Assembly (NCBI GenBank): GCA_022794265.1
Contig: JAAWEK010000001.1
Location: 17,343-81,342 of the forward strand
Source of the DNA: Lachnospiraceae bacterium
Lineage (GTDB): Bacteria; Bacillota; Clostridia; Lachnospirales; Lachnospiraceae
DNA length: 64,000 bases
Direction: 5' to 3'
In this document: one piece after another, positions 17,707 to 25,678 of the stretch
How the letters are laid out: each line of letters opens with the position of its first letter
Position numbering within the stretch: the stretch's first letter is position 1
The notes under the pieces: model-generated
The model's input: only the letters and a program-made list of their open reading frames with translations
What the model was told of the DNA's origin: nothing
Database searches by the model: none
Program-made: the position numbers and the translations under genes

Positions 17707-17722
17707 AAAAAATCTCCTTATG

Positions 17723-17770
17723 TTACATTCATATTTGTAATAGTATAGAGGGGGATTAAATAATTGTCAA
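17723..17770 (-). promoter_or_regulatory. promoter of the fabT-like gene, with a small palindrome near the start of transcription
   Basis: On the minus strand TTGACA (17765-17770) and TATACT (17742-17747) are 17 bases apart. Just downstream, TTACA (17723-17727) and TGTAA (17736-17740) form an inverted repeat that could be an operator. It does not match the TTTGA-N3-TCAAA boxes at fabH. Confidence 0.7.
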
Positions 17771-17792
17771 GTAATTGCATACTAATTATTAC

Positions 17793-17849
17793 TATTCAGG
17801 CAGAATTGTTACGGATTTATAATCCACCCGTAACAATTCTGCCTGAATA
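17793..17849. repeat. perfect 22-bp inverted repeat in the fabT-fabH intergenic region
   Basis: Bases 17793-17814 (beginning TATTCAGGCAGAATTG) are the exact reverse complement of 17828-17849, with a 13-base loop. Neither side has a T run, so it is not a standard terminator. It lies upstream of the fabH promoter and outside both predicted transcripts. It could be a small non-coding repeat unit or a protein site. Confidence 0.8.
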
Positions 17850-17882
17850 CCAATCGCTATTTAATAAAATTGTAAAAAATAC

Positions 17883-17911
17883 TTGACATTGGAATCATCT
17901 GGTAATATACT
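17883..17911 (+). promoter_or_regulatory. promoter of the fab/acc operon
   Basis: TTGACA (17883-17888) and TATACT (17906-17911) with 17 bases between. Transcription would start near 17918, giving a leader of about 185 bases before fabH. The first FabT-like box overlaps the -10 and the start. Confidence 0.85.
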
Positions 17912-17926
17912 TTGAGAGTCAAAATA
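17908..17926 (+). promoter_or_regulatory. FabT-like operator 1
   Basis: TTTGA-GAG-TCAAA core (17911-17923) within TACTTTGAGAGTCAAAATA. A perfect 5-3-5 palindrome that overlaps the -10 box, so a bound MarR dimer would block transcription. Confidence 0.65.
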
Positions 17927-17930
17927 AATA

Positions 17931-17947
17931 TTTTGTTTTTCAAAGTA
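17931..17947 (+). promoter_or_regulatory. FabT-like operator 2 (degenerate)
   Basis: TTTGT-TTT-TCAAA core (17932-17944), one mismatch from the 5-3-5 palindrome, lying 21 bases (two helical turns) after box 1, so two dimers could bind the same face of the DNA. Confidence 0.5.
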
Positions 17948-17972
17948 CTAAAAATTAATCAAAAGAAAAAGA

Positions 17973-18037
17973 GTAAAATCAGCTTACTGATAAGCAGTTT
18001 TACGTATGGGAATTCACAAATACAGTTCCTATGCGTA
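17973..18037 (+). other. structured leader of fabH (two overlapping hairpins)
   Basis: Hairpin 1 pairs 17973-17978 with 17998-18003 and 17982-17986 with 17991-17995. Hairpin 2 pairs 18001-18012 with 18026-18037 using G-T wobbles. They share bases 18001-18003, so their outer pairs compete. No T run or ribosome binding site lies in them. A regulatory role is possible but unproven. Confidence 0.4.
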
Positions 18038-18051
18038 TTAAATTATCAAAA

Positions 18052-18070
18052 TACTTTGAATATCAAAATA
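18052..18070 (+). promoter_or_regulatory. FabT-like operator 3
   Basis: TTTGA-ATA-TCAAA core (18055-18067), a perfect 5-3-5 palindrome in the leader about 35 bases before the fabH ATG. It could act as a roadblock or permit looping with boxes 1 and 2. Confidence 0.6.
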
Positions 18071-18101
18071 ATTTCATAGGAATAGGAAAGGTGCCATTAT
18101 A

Positions 18102-19118
18102 ATGCATGGAAAAATAATGGGAACCGGCAGATGCATGCCGGATAAAGTCGTGGATAATGATTATTTATCAACGGTTATGGATACCAGTGATGAATGGATC
18201 TGCAGCAGAACCGGTATACGGGAACGGAGAATTGCCACAACGGAATCTACGGTATCCATGGCGGCCGGGGCGGCAAGAAATGCTCTCTTATCGGCGGGAA
18301 TGGGAATCAGAGATGTGGATATGATACTGGCGGCAACTACTTCACCGGATAATTTTGTTCCAGGTACTGCATGTGAAGTTCAGGCGATATTGAATAAAGA
18401 GGCAGAAGAAGCCGGATTTGATTCGGAAAATTCTATGGGTACATATGAAGCGTGTCATGCGGTATGCATGGACATCAATGCGGCATGTTCAGGTTTTATT
18501 TACGCCCTGTCAGTTGCAAATGCATTTATACAGTGTGGCCAGTATCGGAATATATTAGTTATCGGGGTGGAAACACTTTCAAAGATTGTAGACTGGAGTG
18601 ACAGAAGTACCTGTGTTCTGTTTGGAGATGGTGCAGGCGCGGCCGTAATCGGCGCTTCTGAAGATGGAATATTCAGACAATTACTGCATACGGATGGAAG
18701 TATGGGACATGTGCTTTCCTGCCATTGCAGAGACAATAATAATCTCGTAGTCAGCAATGAAGATAAGACAGGTTATGTGCAGATGGACGGACAGGAGGTC
18801 TTTAAATTTGCGGTTAAACGGGTACCTGAATGTATCAGCGAACTGTTGGAACAGAATCATATTGAGAAAAAAGAAATTAAATATTATCTTCTGCATCAGG
18901 CAAATGTTAAGATTATTAAATCTGTTGCGAAACGGTTGGGAGAAGAAATGGAAAAGTTTCCGGTCAATCTGGATAAGTACGGAAATACTTCAGCCGCCAG
19001 TATACCTATTCTGTTGGATGAATGTAATCGGTCAGGAATGTTTAAGAAAGGGGATAAGCTGGTATTATCCGGGTTTGGCGGAGGCCTTACCTGGGGAGCA
19101 GTTCTTCTGGAATGGTAA
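18102..19118 (+). CDS. fabH: beta-ketoacyl-ACP synthase III
   Basis: This 338-residue thiolase-fold enzyme starts fatty acid synthesis by joining acyl-CoA to malonyl-ACP. The catalytic triad is visible: Cys129 in NAACSGF, His in LLHQANVKII and Asn in KYGNTSAAS. The C-terminal GGGLTWGAVLL is typical. Compared with E. coli FabH, where the Cys is at 112, there is an insertion of about 17 residues around 98-122, just before the active-site Cys. AGGAAAGG precedes ATG 18102. It is the first gene of the fab/acc operon, downstream of the FabT-like operators. Confidence 0.95.
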   Translation: MHGKIMGTGRCMPDKVVDNDYLSTVMDTSDEWICSRTGIRERRIATTESTVSMAAGAARNALLSAGMGIRDVDMILAATTSPDNFVPGTACEVQAILNKEAEEAGFDSENSMGTYEACHAVCMDINAACSGFIYALSVANAFIQCGQYRNILVIGVETLSKIVDWSDRSTCVLFGDGAGAAVIGASEDGIFRQLLHTDGSMGHVLSCHCRDNNNLVVSNEDKTGYVQMDGQEVFKFAVKRVPECISELLEQNHIEKKEIKYYLLHQANVKIIKSVAKRLGEEMEKFPVNLDKYGNTSAASIPILLDECNRSGMFKKGDKLVLSGFGGGLTWGAVLLEW

Positions 19119-19224
19119 AGCAACATTCGGTAGGAAAGCGTTTTTCACTATTGGATGTTTAGCCGTCAAAGACGGTAAAATAAAAAAGAATAAAAAGTAA
19201 AAAGAGAAAAAGGAGATCAGGATT

Positions 19225-19452
19225 ATGTTAGAAAAAATTAAGGAAATTATTGCAGGACAGTTAAATATTGAGGCAGGAACAATTACGGAAGAATCAACAT
19301 TTGCGGACCTGGGAGCAGATTCTCTTGACTTATTTGAACTGGTAATGGCTTTGGAAGATGAATATGGTGTAGAAATTCCGTCAGAGGATTTGGAAAAATT
19401 GTTATCCGTTGAAGATGTAATGAACTATTTGAAAGAAAAGGGAGTGGAATAA
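19225..19452 (+). CDS. acpP: acyl carrier protein
   Basis: This 75-residue acidic four-helix protein carries the growing acyl chain on a phosphopantetheine arm attached to Ser33 in [21 protein letters not shown] gives a strong ribosome binding site. A small hairpin (19163-19175, CCGTC/GACGG) lies in the 106-base gap after fabH and could tune processing or stability, in keeping with the high ACP level cells need. Length and motif are fully typical. Confidence 0.96.
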   Translation: MLEKIKEIIAGQLNIEAGTITEESTFADLGADSLDLFELVMALEDEYGVEIPSEDLEKLLSVEDVMNYLKEKGVE

Positions 19453-19456
19453 GCTC

Positions 19457-20395
19457 ATGATAAAGGATTTAAATACAAGAATCACGCAATTGCTTGGAAT
19501 CCGTTATCCGATTATACAGGGCGGAATGGCATGGGTTGCAGAAGCAAATCTTGCGGGTGCTGTTTCAAAAGCGGGAGGTCTGGGTGTGATTGGCGGCGCC
19601 AATGCACCAGGAGAAGTCATCAGGGAACAGATACGCAAGGCAAGAGAAATTACCTCGAACCCTATCGGTGTCAACGTAATGCTGATGAGTCCCCATGTAG
19701 AGGATGTAGCAAAAGTTGTTATAGAAGAAAAAGTAGAAGTAGTAACTACCGGTGCAGGAAATCCCGAAAAATTCATGAAGGCGTGGAAAGAAGCCGGAAT
19801 CAAAATTATTCCGGTGGTAGCTTCCGTGGCTCTGGCAAAACGTATGGAGCGTAGCGGAGCCGATGCGGTAATCGCAGAAGGTACGGAATCCGGCGGACAT
19901 ATCGGAGAAGCAACTACCATGACACTGGTTCCACAGGTTGTGGATGCGGTGAGCATACCAGTGATTGCAGCCGGAGGTATCGGCGATGGCAGAGGAATTG
20001 CAGCGGCATTTATGCTTGGTGCGGAAGCGGTACAAATGGGTACCAGATTTCTGGTGGCAGAGGAATGTATCTGTCATGCCAACTACAAGGAACGGGTTAT
20101 AAAAGCAAAAGATATTGATTCTGCAGTAACGGGCAGAAGCCACGGACACCCGGTGAGACAGCTGAGAAACCAGATGACCAGGGAATACATAGAAAAAGAA
20201 AACAGCGGGGCTTCCTTTGAGGAATTGGAATATCTGACCTTAGGATCACTGAGAAATGCGGTTATGGATGGAGATGTGAAAATGGGAACCGTGATGGCGG
20301 GACAGATTGCAGGAATGGTTTCAAAAGAGCAGACCTGTGAAGAAATCATACAGGAACTGGTTTCCCAGACGAAAGAATTATTGAAAATAAATTAA
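19457..20395 (+). CDS. fabK: FMN-dependent enoyl-ACP reductase II
   Basis: This 312-residue TIM-barrel flavoprotein of the nitronate monooxygenase/FabK family reduces trans-2-enoyl-ACP with NAD(P)H in the last step of each elongation cycle. It shows RYPIIQGGMAWVAEANLAGA at the N-terminus, AEGTESGGHIGE for FMN phosphate/substrate contact, and IPVIAAGGIGDGRGIAAAF. It starts five bases after acpP and lies inside the fab operon, with no FabI, FabL or FabV in the cluster, which supports FabK over a detoxifying nitronate monooxygenase. FabK organisms are typically less sensitive to triclosan. Confidence 0.93.
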   Translation: MIKDLNTRITQLLGIRYPIIQGGMAWVAEANLAGAVSKAGGLGVIGGANAPGEVIREQIRKAREITSNPIGVNVMLMSPHVEDVAKVVIEEKVEVVTTGAGNPEKFMKAWKEAGIKIIPVVASVALAKRMERSGADAVIAEGTESGGHIGEATTMTLVPQVVDAVSIPVIAAGGIGDGRGIAAAFMLGAEAVQMGTRFLVAEECICHANYKERVIKAKDIDSAVTGRSHGHPVRQLRNQMTREYIEKENSGASFEELEYLTLGSLRNAVMDGDVKMGTVMAGQIAGMVSKEQTCEEIIQELVSQTKELLKIN

Positions 20396-20414
20396 AAGAG
20401 AAAGGTAACGGCGG

Positions 20415-21383
20415 ATGATTAAGGATAAAAAAATTGCATTTATATTTCCGGGACAGGGTTCCCAGTATGTAGGCATGGGAAAAGATTTTTATGATACCAT
20501 AGATATCAGCAGACAGACCATAGATACCGCCTGCGGATTATTGGATTTTGATTTAAAGCATGTGTTGTTTGAAGAAAATACGGATATTAATATTACGGAA
20601 TATACTCAGGCAGCCATGCTTGCTGTATCCGTAGCGATGTTAAAGGCGCTGGAAGAAAAGGGAGTCCGTTCCGATGTGAATGCTGGTTTAAGCCTGGGTG
20701 AATACGGGGCACTGGTGGCATCAGGTGTAATGGATTTTGAAACGGCTGTCCTGCTGGTGAGAAAACGGGGAATCTATATGCAGGAAGAAGTTCCGCCGTC
20801 AGCCGGCGCCATGGCCGCCGTAATGGCAATGGATACCGATACAATTTATAATATATGTGAAGAAGTAACGATACAGGAGAGAAACACTGCAGGAAGAAAG
20901 GATGCTGTGGTGCAGATTGCCAATTATAATTGTCCGGGGCAGATTGTTATATCCGGAGATTCCCAATCTGTTGGGAAAGCTTCCGAACGATTAAAGGAAG
21001 CCGGCGCCAAACGGGTAGTGCCGTTGAATGTCAGCGGTCCTTTCCATTCAAAAATGTTAATTGGAGCAGGGGAAAAACTGGGTGAGGAATTAAAAGGCGT
21101 AGTGATTCATCCGATAGAAACGCCTTATTTTTCCAATGTAACAGGAATGGTAGTAAATGAATCCGGTGAAGTAAAAGAATTACTGAAACAGCAGGTATAT
21201 TCTTCAGTAAAATGGCAGCAATGTGTGGAAAATATGATTCGGATGGGGGTAAATACTTTTGTTGAAATCGGACCGGGAAAAACATTATCTTCGTTTGTAA
21301 GGAAGATTGACCGGACCGTTACAGTAACAAATATTGAAAAGGCAGAAGATTTGGAAAAGGTAATGGAGGTATTGTCGTGTTAA
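20415..21383 (+). CDS. fabD: malonyl-CoA:ACP transacylase
   Basis: This 322-residue enzyme moves malonyl groups from CoA to ACP. It shows FPGQGSQYVGMG at the N-terminus, the nucleophile Ser93 in GLSLGEYGAL, and the catalytic His in SGPFHSKM. An AAAGG site precedes the ATG. Its last seven bases overlap fabG. Confidence 0.95.
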   Translation: MIKDKKIAFIFPGQGSQYVGMGKDFYDTIDISRQTIDTACGLLDFDLKHVLFEENTDINITEYTQAAMLAVSVAMLKALEEKGVRSDVNAGLSLGEYGALVASGVMDFETAVLLVRKRGIYMQEEVPPSAGAMAAVMAMDTDTIYNICEEVTIQERNTAGRKDAVVQIANYNCPGQIVISGDSQSVGKASERLKEAGAKRVVPLNVSGPFHSKMLIGAGEKLGEELKGVVIHPIETPYFSNVTGMVVNESGEVKELLKQQVYSSVKWQQCVENMIRMGVNTFVEIGPGKTLSSFVRKIDRTVTVTNIEKAEDLEKVMEVLSC

Positions 21384-22117
21384 CAGGAAAAATAGCAATT
21401 GTTACAGGAGCATCCAGGGGAATCGGACGACAGATTGCAAAAACCCTGGCAGAACAGGGAGCGTCAGTTATCGTAAACTACTGTGGAAGCCAACAGTCTG
21501 CAAATGAGACCGTAGAACAGATAACTGCATTTGGCGGAACAGCAAAAGCTTATCAGGCGGATGTTTCTGATTATACACAGGCTGCGGATATGATGAACGA
21601 TGTGGTCAAAGAGTATGGACGCATTGATATTTTAATCAACAATGCAGGAATTACCAGAGATAACCTGATATTAAAAATGAATGATGAAGACTTTATGAAA
21701 GTAATAAATACCAATCTTACCGGTACCTTTAACTGTGTAAAACATGCTTCCAAAATAATGTTGAAACAGAAGTATGGAAGAATCGTTAATATGGCTTCGA
21801 TTGTGGGTATTTACGGCAATGCGGGCCAGGCAAATTATGCGGCTTCCAAAGCAGGTGTAATCGGAATGACCAAATCTGTTGCAAAAGAACTTGGTTCCAG
21901 AAATATTACGGTCAATGCTATTGCACCGGGATATATTGGTACAGATATGACTGATAGCCTGCCGGATGCGGCAAAGGAAAAAATTACGTCTGCCATTGCC
22001 ATGAAACGGATGGGAACGGTGGAAGATGTGGCCAATCTGGCAGCATTTCTGGCATCTGACAAGGCTTCCTATATAACGGGACAGGTAATTGGCGTAGATG
22101 GAGGAATGTCGATATGA
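21377..22117 (+). CDS. fabG: 3-oxoacyl-ACP reductase
   Basis: This 246-residue short-chain dehydrogenase reduces 3-ketoacyl-ACP with NADPH. The cofactor motif TGASRGIG, the NNAG motif and the catalytic Ser...Tyr-x3-Lys (MASIVG ... YAASKAG) are present. It starts at GTG 21377, inside fabD, with GGAGG upstream, so translation is coupled. Its stop overlaps the fabF start. Confidence 0.95.
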   Translation: MLTGKIAIVTGASRGIGRQIAKTLAEQGASVIVNYCGSQQSANETVEQITAFGGTAKAYQADVSDYTQAADMMNDVVKEYGRIDILINNAGITRDNLILKMNDEDFMKVINTNLTGTFNCVKHASKIMLKQKYGRIVNMASIVGIYGNAGQANYAASKAGVIGMTKSVAKELGSRNITVNAIAPGYIGTDMTDSLPDAAKEKITSAIAMKRMGTVEDVANLAAFLASDKASYITGQVIGVDGGMSI

Positions 22118-23358
22118 TGAATAACGGAACAAGAGTTGTGGTGACGGGAATGGGCGCCATAACCCCGATTGGATTAAATGTAGAAGATTTTTTTAATGCA
22201 GTAAAGAAAAATGAAGTGGGAATTGACTTTATAACAAAATTCGATGCATCTGATTATAAAGCTAAACTGGCAGCAGAAGTCAAAGGGTTTGATGCCAAAG
22301 CGTATATGGATTTTAAATCTGCAAAGAGAATGGAGTTATTCTGTCAGTATGCAGTCGCTGCGGCAGGAGAAGCCATAAAGGATGCGGGGCTGGATCTGGA
22401 AAAAGAAGATGCCTACCGGGTGGGAACCAGTGTGGGTTCCGGAATCGGCAGCCTTCAGGCAATGGAACGGGAACACTCAAAACTATTGGACCGGGGGCCG
22501 GGAAGAATCAATCCGTTGCTGGTACCTTTGATGATTACCAATATGGCAGCAGGAAACGTGTCCATTTATTATAATTTAAAAGGAAAGAGCATCAATGTGG
22601 TAACCGCCTGTGCCACAGGAACCAATTCCATAGGAGAGGCATACCGGGCCATTCAGTGCGGGGAAGCGGATGTAATGATAGCAGGGGGAACCGAAAGTTC
22701 GGTGACTCCTATTGGAATCGGCGGGTTTGCGGCATTGACAGCATTGTCAAATTCTGAAGATCCGAAACGGGCTTCCATACCGTTTGATAGGGATAGAGAC
22801 GGATTTGTTATGGGAGAGGGCGCAGGCATTGTCGTACTGGAATCTTTGGAACATGCCCAAGCCAGAGGCGCAGAGATTTACGCGGAAATCGTGGGATATG
22901 GATGTTCCAGTGATGCATATCACATTACTTCTCCGGCAGAAGACGGAAGCGGTGCGGCCAGAGCCATGACAAATGCGCTGGAAGAAGCGGGAATCCGGCC
23001 GGAAGATGTGGATTATATCAATGCCCATGGAACCAGTACCCATCACAATGATTTATTTGAGACCAGGGCCATAAAACTGGCATTTGGAGAAGCGGCAAAG
23101 AATGTAAAGATCAGCTCTACAAAGTCAATGATTGGTCATCTGCTGGGAGCAGCCGGGGCAGTAGAATTTATTACCTGTGTGAAATCCATGCAGGAATCCT
23201 ATATTCATCCCAATGTGGGATTACAGGAAAGTGAAGAAGAATTAGATCTCGATTATGTGAAAGGAAACGGAATTCAGATGCCTGTCAATGTATGTATGAG
23301 TAATTCACTGGGATTTGGCGGACATAATGCCACATTGCTTGTTAAGAAATACGAATAA
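22114..23358 (+). CDS. fabF: beta-ketoacyl-ACP synthase II
   Basis: This 414-residue elongating condensing enzyme joins malonyl-ACP to acyl-ACP. The Cys-His-His triad is visible in VVTACATGTNS, NAHGTSTHHND and SMIGHLLGAAGA. The FGGHNATLL C-terminus is typical. ATG 22114 overlaps the fabG stop (ATGA); ATG 22117 is equally possible. No FabB homologue is in the cluster. Confidence 0.95.
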   Translation: MMNNGTRVVVTGMGAITPIGLNVEDFFNAVKKNEVGIDFITKFDASDYKAKLAAEVKGFDAKAYMDFKSAKRMELFCQYAVAAAGEAIKDAGLDLEKEDAYRVGTSVGSGIGSLQAMEREHSKLLDRGPGRINPLLVPLMITNMAAGNVSIYYNLKGKSINVVTACATGTNSIGEAYRAIQCGEADVMIAGGTESSVTPIGIGGFAALTALSNSEDPKRASIPFDRDRDGFVMGEGAGIVVLESLEHAQARGAEIYAEIVGYGCSSDAYHITSPAEDGSGAARAMTNALEEAGIRPEDVDYINAHGTSTHHNDLFETRAIKLAFGEAAKNVKISSTKSMIGHLLGAAGAVEFITCVKSMQESYIHPNVGLQESEEELDLDYVKGNGIQMPVNVCMSNSLGFGGHNATLLVKKYE

Positions 23359-23380
23359 TCTGGAAGGAAAGGTGTTTCAT

Positions 23381-23842
23381 ATGGAATTTGAACATATCAT
23401 TGAACTGATAAATGCTGTATCCAAATCCAATTTAAGTACGTTTACATTGGAAGAGGGAAACATGAAGATTACTCTTGGAACCAAGCAGCCGGAAATCATT
23501 ACGAAAAGTTTTGAAGTACAGAATAATGCAATTGGAGAATATAAAGTAATACAGCCGGGCCTTCCGGCGGAAGAAGCTGTTATGCCGGAAACAACAGAAG
23601 GACATGAAATCACGTCTCCACTGGTAGGAACTTTTTATACTGCTCCTTCACCGGAGGCAGAGCCTTTTGTGACGGTGGGAACTCATGTGAAAAAAGGGCA
23701 GGTGCTTGGAATTATTGAAGCGATGAAACTAATGAATGAAATTGAATCTGACTGTAACGGTGTGGTTGAAAAGATATTGATTGGCAATGAAGAAATGGTA
23801 GAATATGGCCAGACCTTATTTGTAATTAAGGAGGAAGCATAA
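23381..23842 (+). CDS. accB: biotin carboxyl carrier protein of acetyl-CoA carboxylase
   Basis: This 153-residue protein carries biotin on Lys116 in the lipoyl/biotinyl motif [14 protein letters not shown] flexible Pro/Glu-rich linker (about 55-75) joins it to an N-terminal helical part. ATG 23381 has GGAAGGAAAGG upstream; a longer in-frame start at 23315 lies inside fabF and lacks one. The stop TAA shares its last base with the fabZ start codon. Confidence 0.95.
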   Translation: MEFEHIIELINAVSKSNLSTFTLEEGNMKITLGTKQPEIITKSFEVQNNAIGEYKVIQPGLPAEEAVMPETTEGHEITSPLVGTFYTAPSPEAEPFVTVGTHVKKGQVLGIIEAMKLMNEIESDCNGVVEKILIGNEEMVEYGQTLFVIKEEA

Positions 23843-24270
23843 TGGCAGTATTGGGAATTCAGGAAATTATGGAAATCATACCGCACAGACAGCCGTTTTT
23901 ACTGTTGGACCGGGTAGAAGATCTGGAACCGGGGGTTCGTGCGGTTGCGTATAAAAATGTTACATATAATGAACCGTTTTTTGCAGGACATTTTCCTCAG
24001 GAACCGGTAATGCCAGGAGTTCTGATGGTAGAAGCTTTGGCACAGGCAGGTGCAGTGGCAATCCTCAGTCTGGAAGAAAACAAAGGAAAGACGGCATATT
24101 TTGGCGGAATCAATAGTGCCAGATTCCGTAAGAAAGTAGTACCAGGTGACGTATTAAAGCTGGAATGTGAGATTATCAAGCGAAAAGGACCGATTGGCGT
24201 GGGAAGCGCCAAAGCGTCTGTAAATGGCGAAATCGTAGTAAATGCGGAATTAACGTTTATGATAGGATAA
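23842..24270 (+). CDS. fabZ: 3-hydroxyacyl-ACP dehydratase
   Basis: This 142-residue hot-dog-fold enzyme removes water from 3-hydroxyacyl-ACP. The active-site His is in [18 protein letters not shown] and the catalytic Glu in [10 protein letters not shown]. It overlaps accB by one base (TAATG). This order, accB-fabZ-accC, is a well known Firmicutes arrangement. Confidence 0.95.
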   Translation: MAVLGIQEIMEIIPHRQPFLLLDRVEDLEPGVRAVAYKNVTYNEPFFAGHFPQEPVMPGVLMVEALAQAGAVAILSLEENKGKTAYFGGINSARFRKKVVPGDVLKLECEIIKRKGPIGVGSAKASVNGEIVVNAELTFMIG

Positions 24271-24286
24271 GAAAGGTTTGATAAAT

Positions 24287-25648
24287 ATGTGTAAAACTTC
24301 ATTTCATAAAATCCTTATTGCAAACCGGGGCGAAATCGCAGTGAGAATTATTCGGGCATGCAGAGAGATGGGAATTAAAACCGTTGCAGTCTATTCAGAG
24401 GCAGACCGGAATGCCCTTCACACATTGCTGGCAGATGAAAGCGTCTGTATTGGAAAGGCACAGGCTTCCGACAGTTATCTGAATATGGAGCGTCTGGTCA
24501 GCGCTACTATTGCGACGAAAGCGGATGCCATACATCCGGGATTCGGTTTTTTATCTGAAAATGCAAAGTTTGTTGAAATGTGTGAAAAATGTAATATTAC
24601 ATTTATCGGACCGTCCAGTGAACTGATTCATAAAATGGGAAATAAATCCGAGGCCAGAAGAACTATGATGGAAGCCGGGGTTTCCGTGGTACCCGGTACG
24701 AAGGAACCGGTATTTGACGCGGAAAAAGGTAAAGAAATTGCAGATGTCATGGGATATCCGGTAATTGTAAAAGCATCTTCCGGCGGTGGCGGAAAGGGAA
24801 TGCGTATCGTTCATTCTTCAGAAGAATTTATTCAGAATTTTAATACGGCCCAGCGGGAATCCGTCAATGCCTTTGCGGATGATACCATGTATATTGAGAA
24901 ATATATTGTCAGTCCGAGACATATTGAATTTCAGATTCTGGCAGATAAACATGGAAATGTAGTACATTTGGGAGAGCGGGACTGTTCGGTTCAAAGAAGA
25001 CATCAAAAACTTTTGGAAGAATCCCCGTCCGTGGCCATTCAACCGGAGCTTCGCCGGAAAATGGGAGAACAGGCAGTGCTGGCAGCCAGAGCGGTTCACT
25101 ATCAGAATGCAGGAACCATTGAATTTTTGCTGGATAAAAACGGAGATTTTTATTTTATGGAGATGAATACCAGAATACAGGTAGAACATCCGGTTACGGA
25201 AATGGTCACTGGTATCGACCTGATCAAGGAGCAAATCCGTATTGCGGAGGGTAGGGAATTGTCCTTTACCCAGGAGGATGTCAGAATCTCTGGTCATGCC
25301 ATGGAATGCAGGATTAATGCAGAAGATCCGGATAAAAATTTCATGCCGTGTCCGGGAAGAATTGCGGAATTGCATATTCCCGGTGGAAACGGTGTTCGCA
25401 TCGATACCGCATTGTATCAGGATTATGACATTCCGCCGTATTATGATTCCATGCTGATGAAAGTCATTGTGCATGGACAGAACCGTATGGAAGCTATTAA
25501 TAAGATGCGTAGCGTGTTAGGTGAGATTATAATCGATGGTGTAACCACCAATCTGGATTTTCAGTATGAAATTATAAATAATCCTGACTTTAATGAAGGA
25601 AATATCAGTACTCATTTCATACAGGATGCGTTTGATATGAGCGAATAG
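24287..25648 (+). CDS. accC: biotin carboxylase subunit of acetyl-CoA carboxylase
   Basis: This 453-residue ATP-grasp enzyme carboxylates biotin on AccB using bicarbonate and ATP. It shows the N-terminal KILIANRGEIAVRIIRACRE, the glycine-rich ATP loop SSGGGGKGMRIV, the EMNTRIQVEHPVTEM metal/bicarbonate site and the C-terminal lid. ATG 24287 is preferred over TTG 24278 because GAAAGG is at 24271-24276. Confidence 0.95.
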   Translation: MCKTSFHKILIANRGEIAVRIIRACREMGIKTVAVYSEADRNALHTLLADESVCIGKAQASDSYLNMERLVSATIATKADAIHPGFGFLSENAKFVEMCEKCNITFIGPSSELIHKMGNKSEARRTMMEAGVSVVPGTKEPVFDAEKGKEIADVMGYPVIVKASSGGGGKGMRIVHSSEEFIQNFNTAQRESVNAFADDTMYIEKYIVSPRHIEFQILADKHGNVVHLGERDCSVQRRHQKLLEESPSVAIQPELRRKMGEQAVLAARAVHYQNAGTIEFLLDKNGDFYFMEMNTRIQVEHPVTEMVTGIDLIKEQIRIAEGRELSFTQEDVRISGHAMECRINAEDPDKNFMPCPGRIAELHIPGGNGVRIDTALYQDYDIPPYYDSMLMKVIVHGQNRMEAINKMRSVLGEIIIDGVTTNLDFQYEIINNPDFNEGNISTHFIQDAFDMSE

Positions 25649-25678
25649 AAAATTGATGAGCAGGAAGGATAGGTAATC

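Noticed and set aside
19531-20149. Long open frames on both strands within fabK
   Set aside because: They are overlapped by a well supported FabK with all motifs; no alternative gene is credible.
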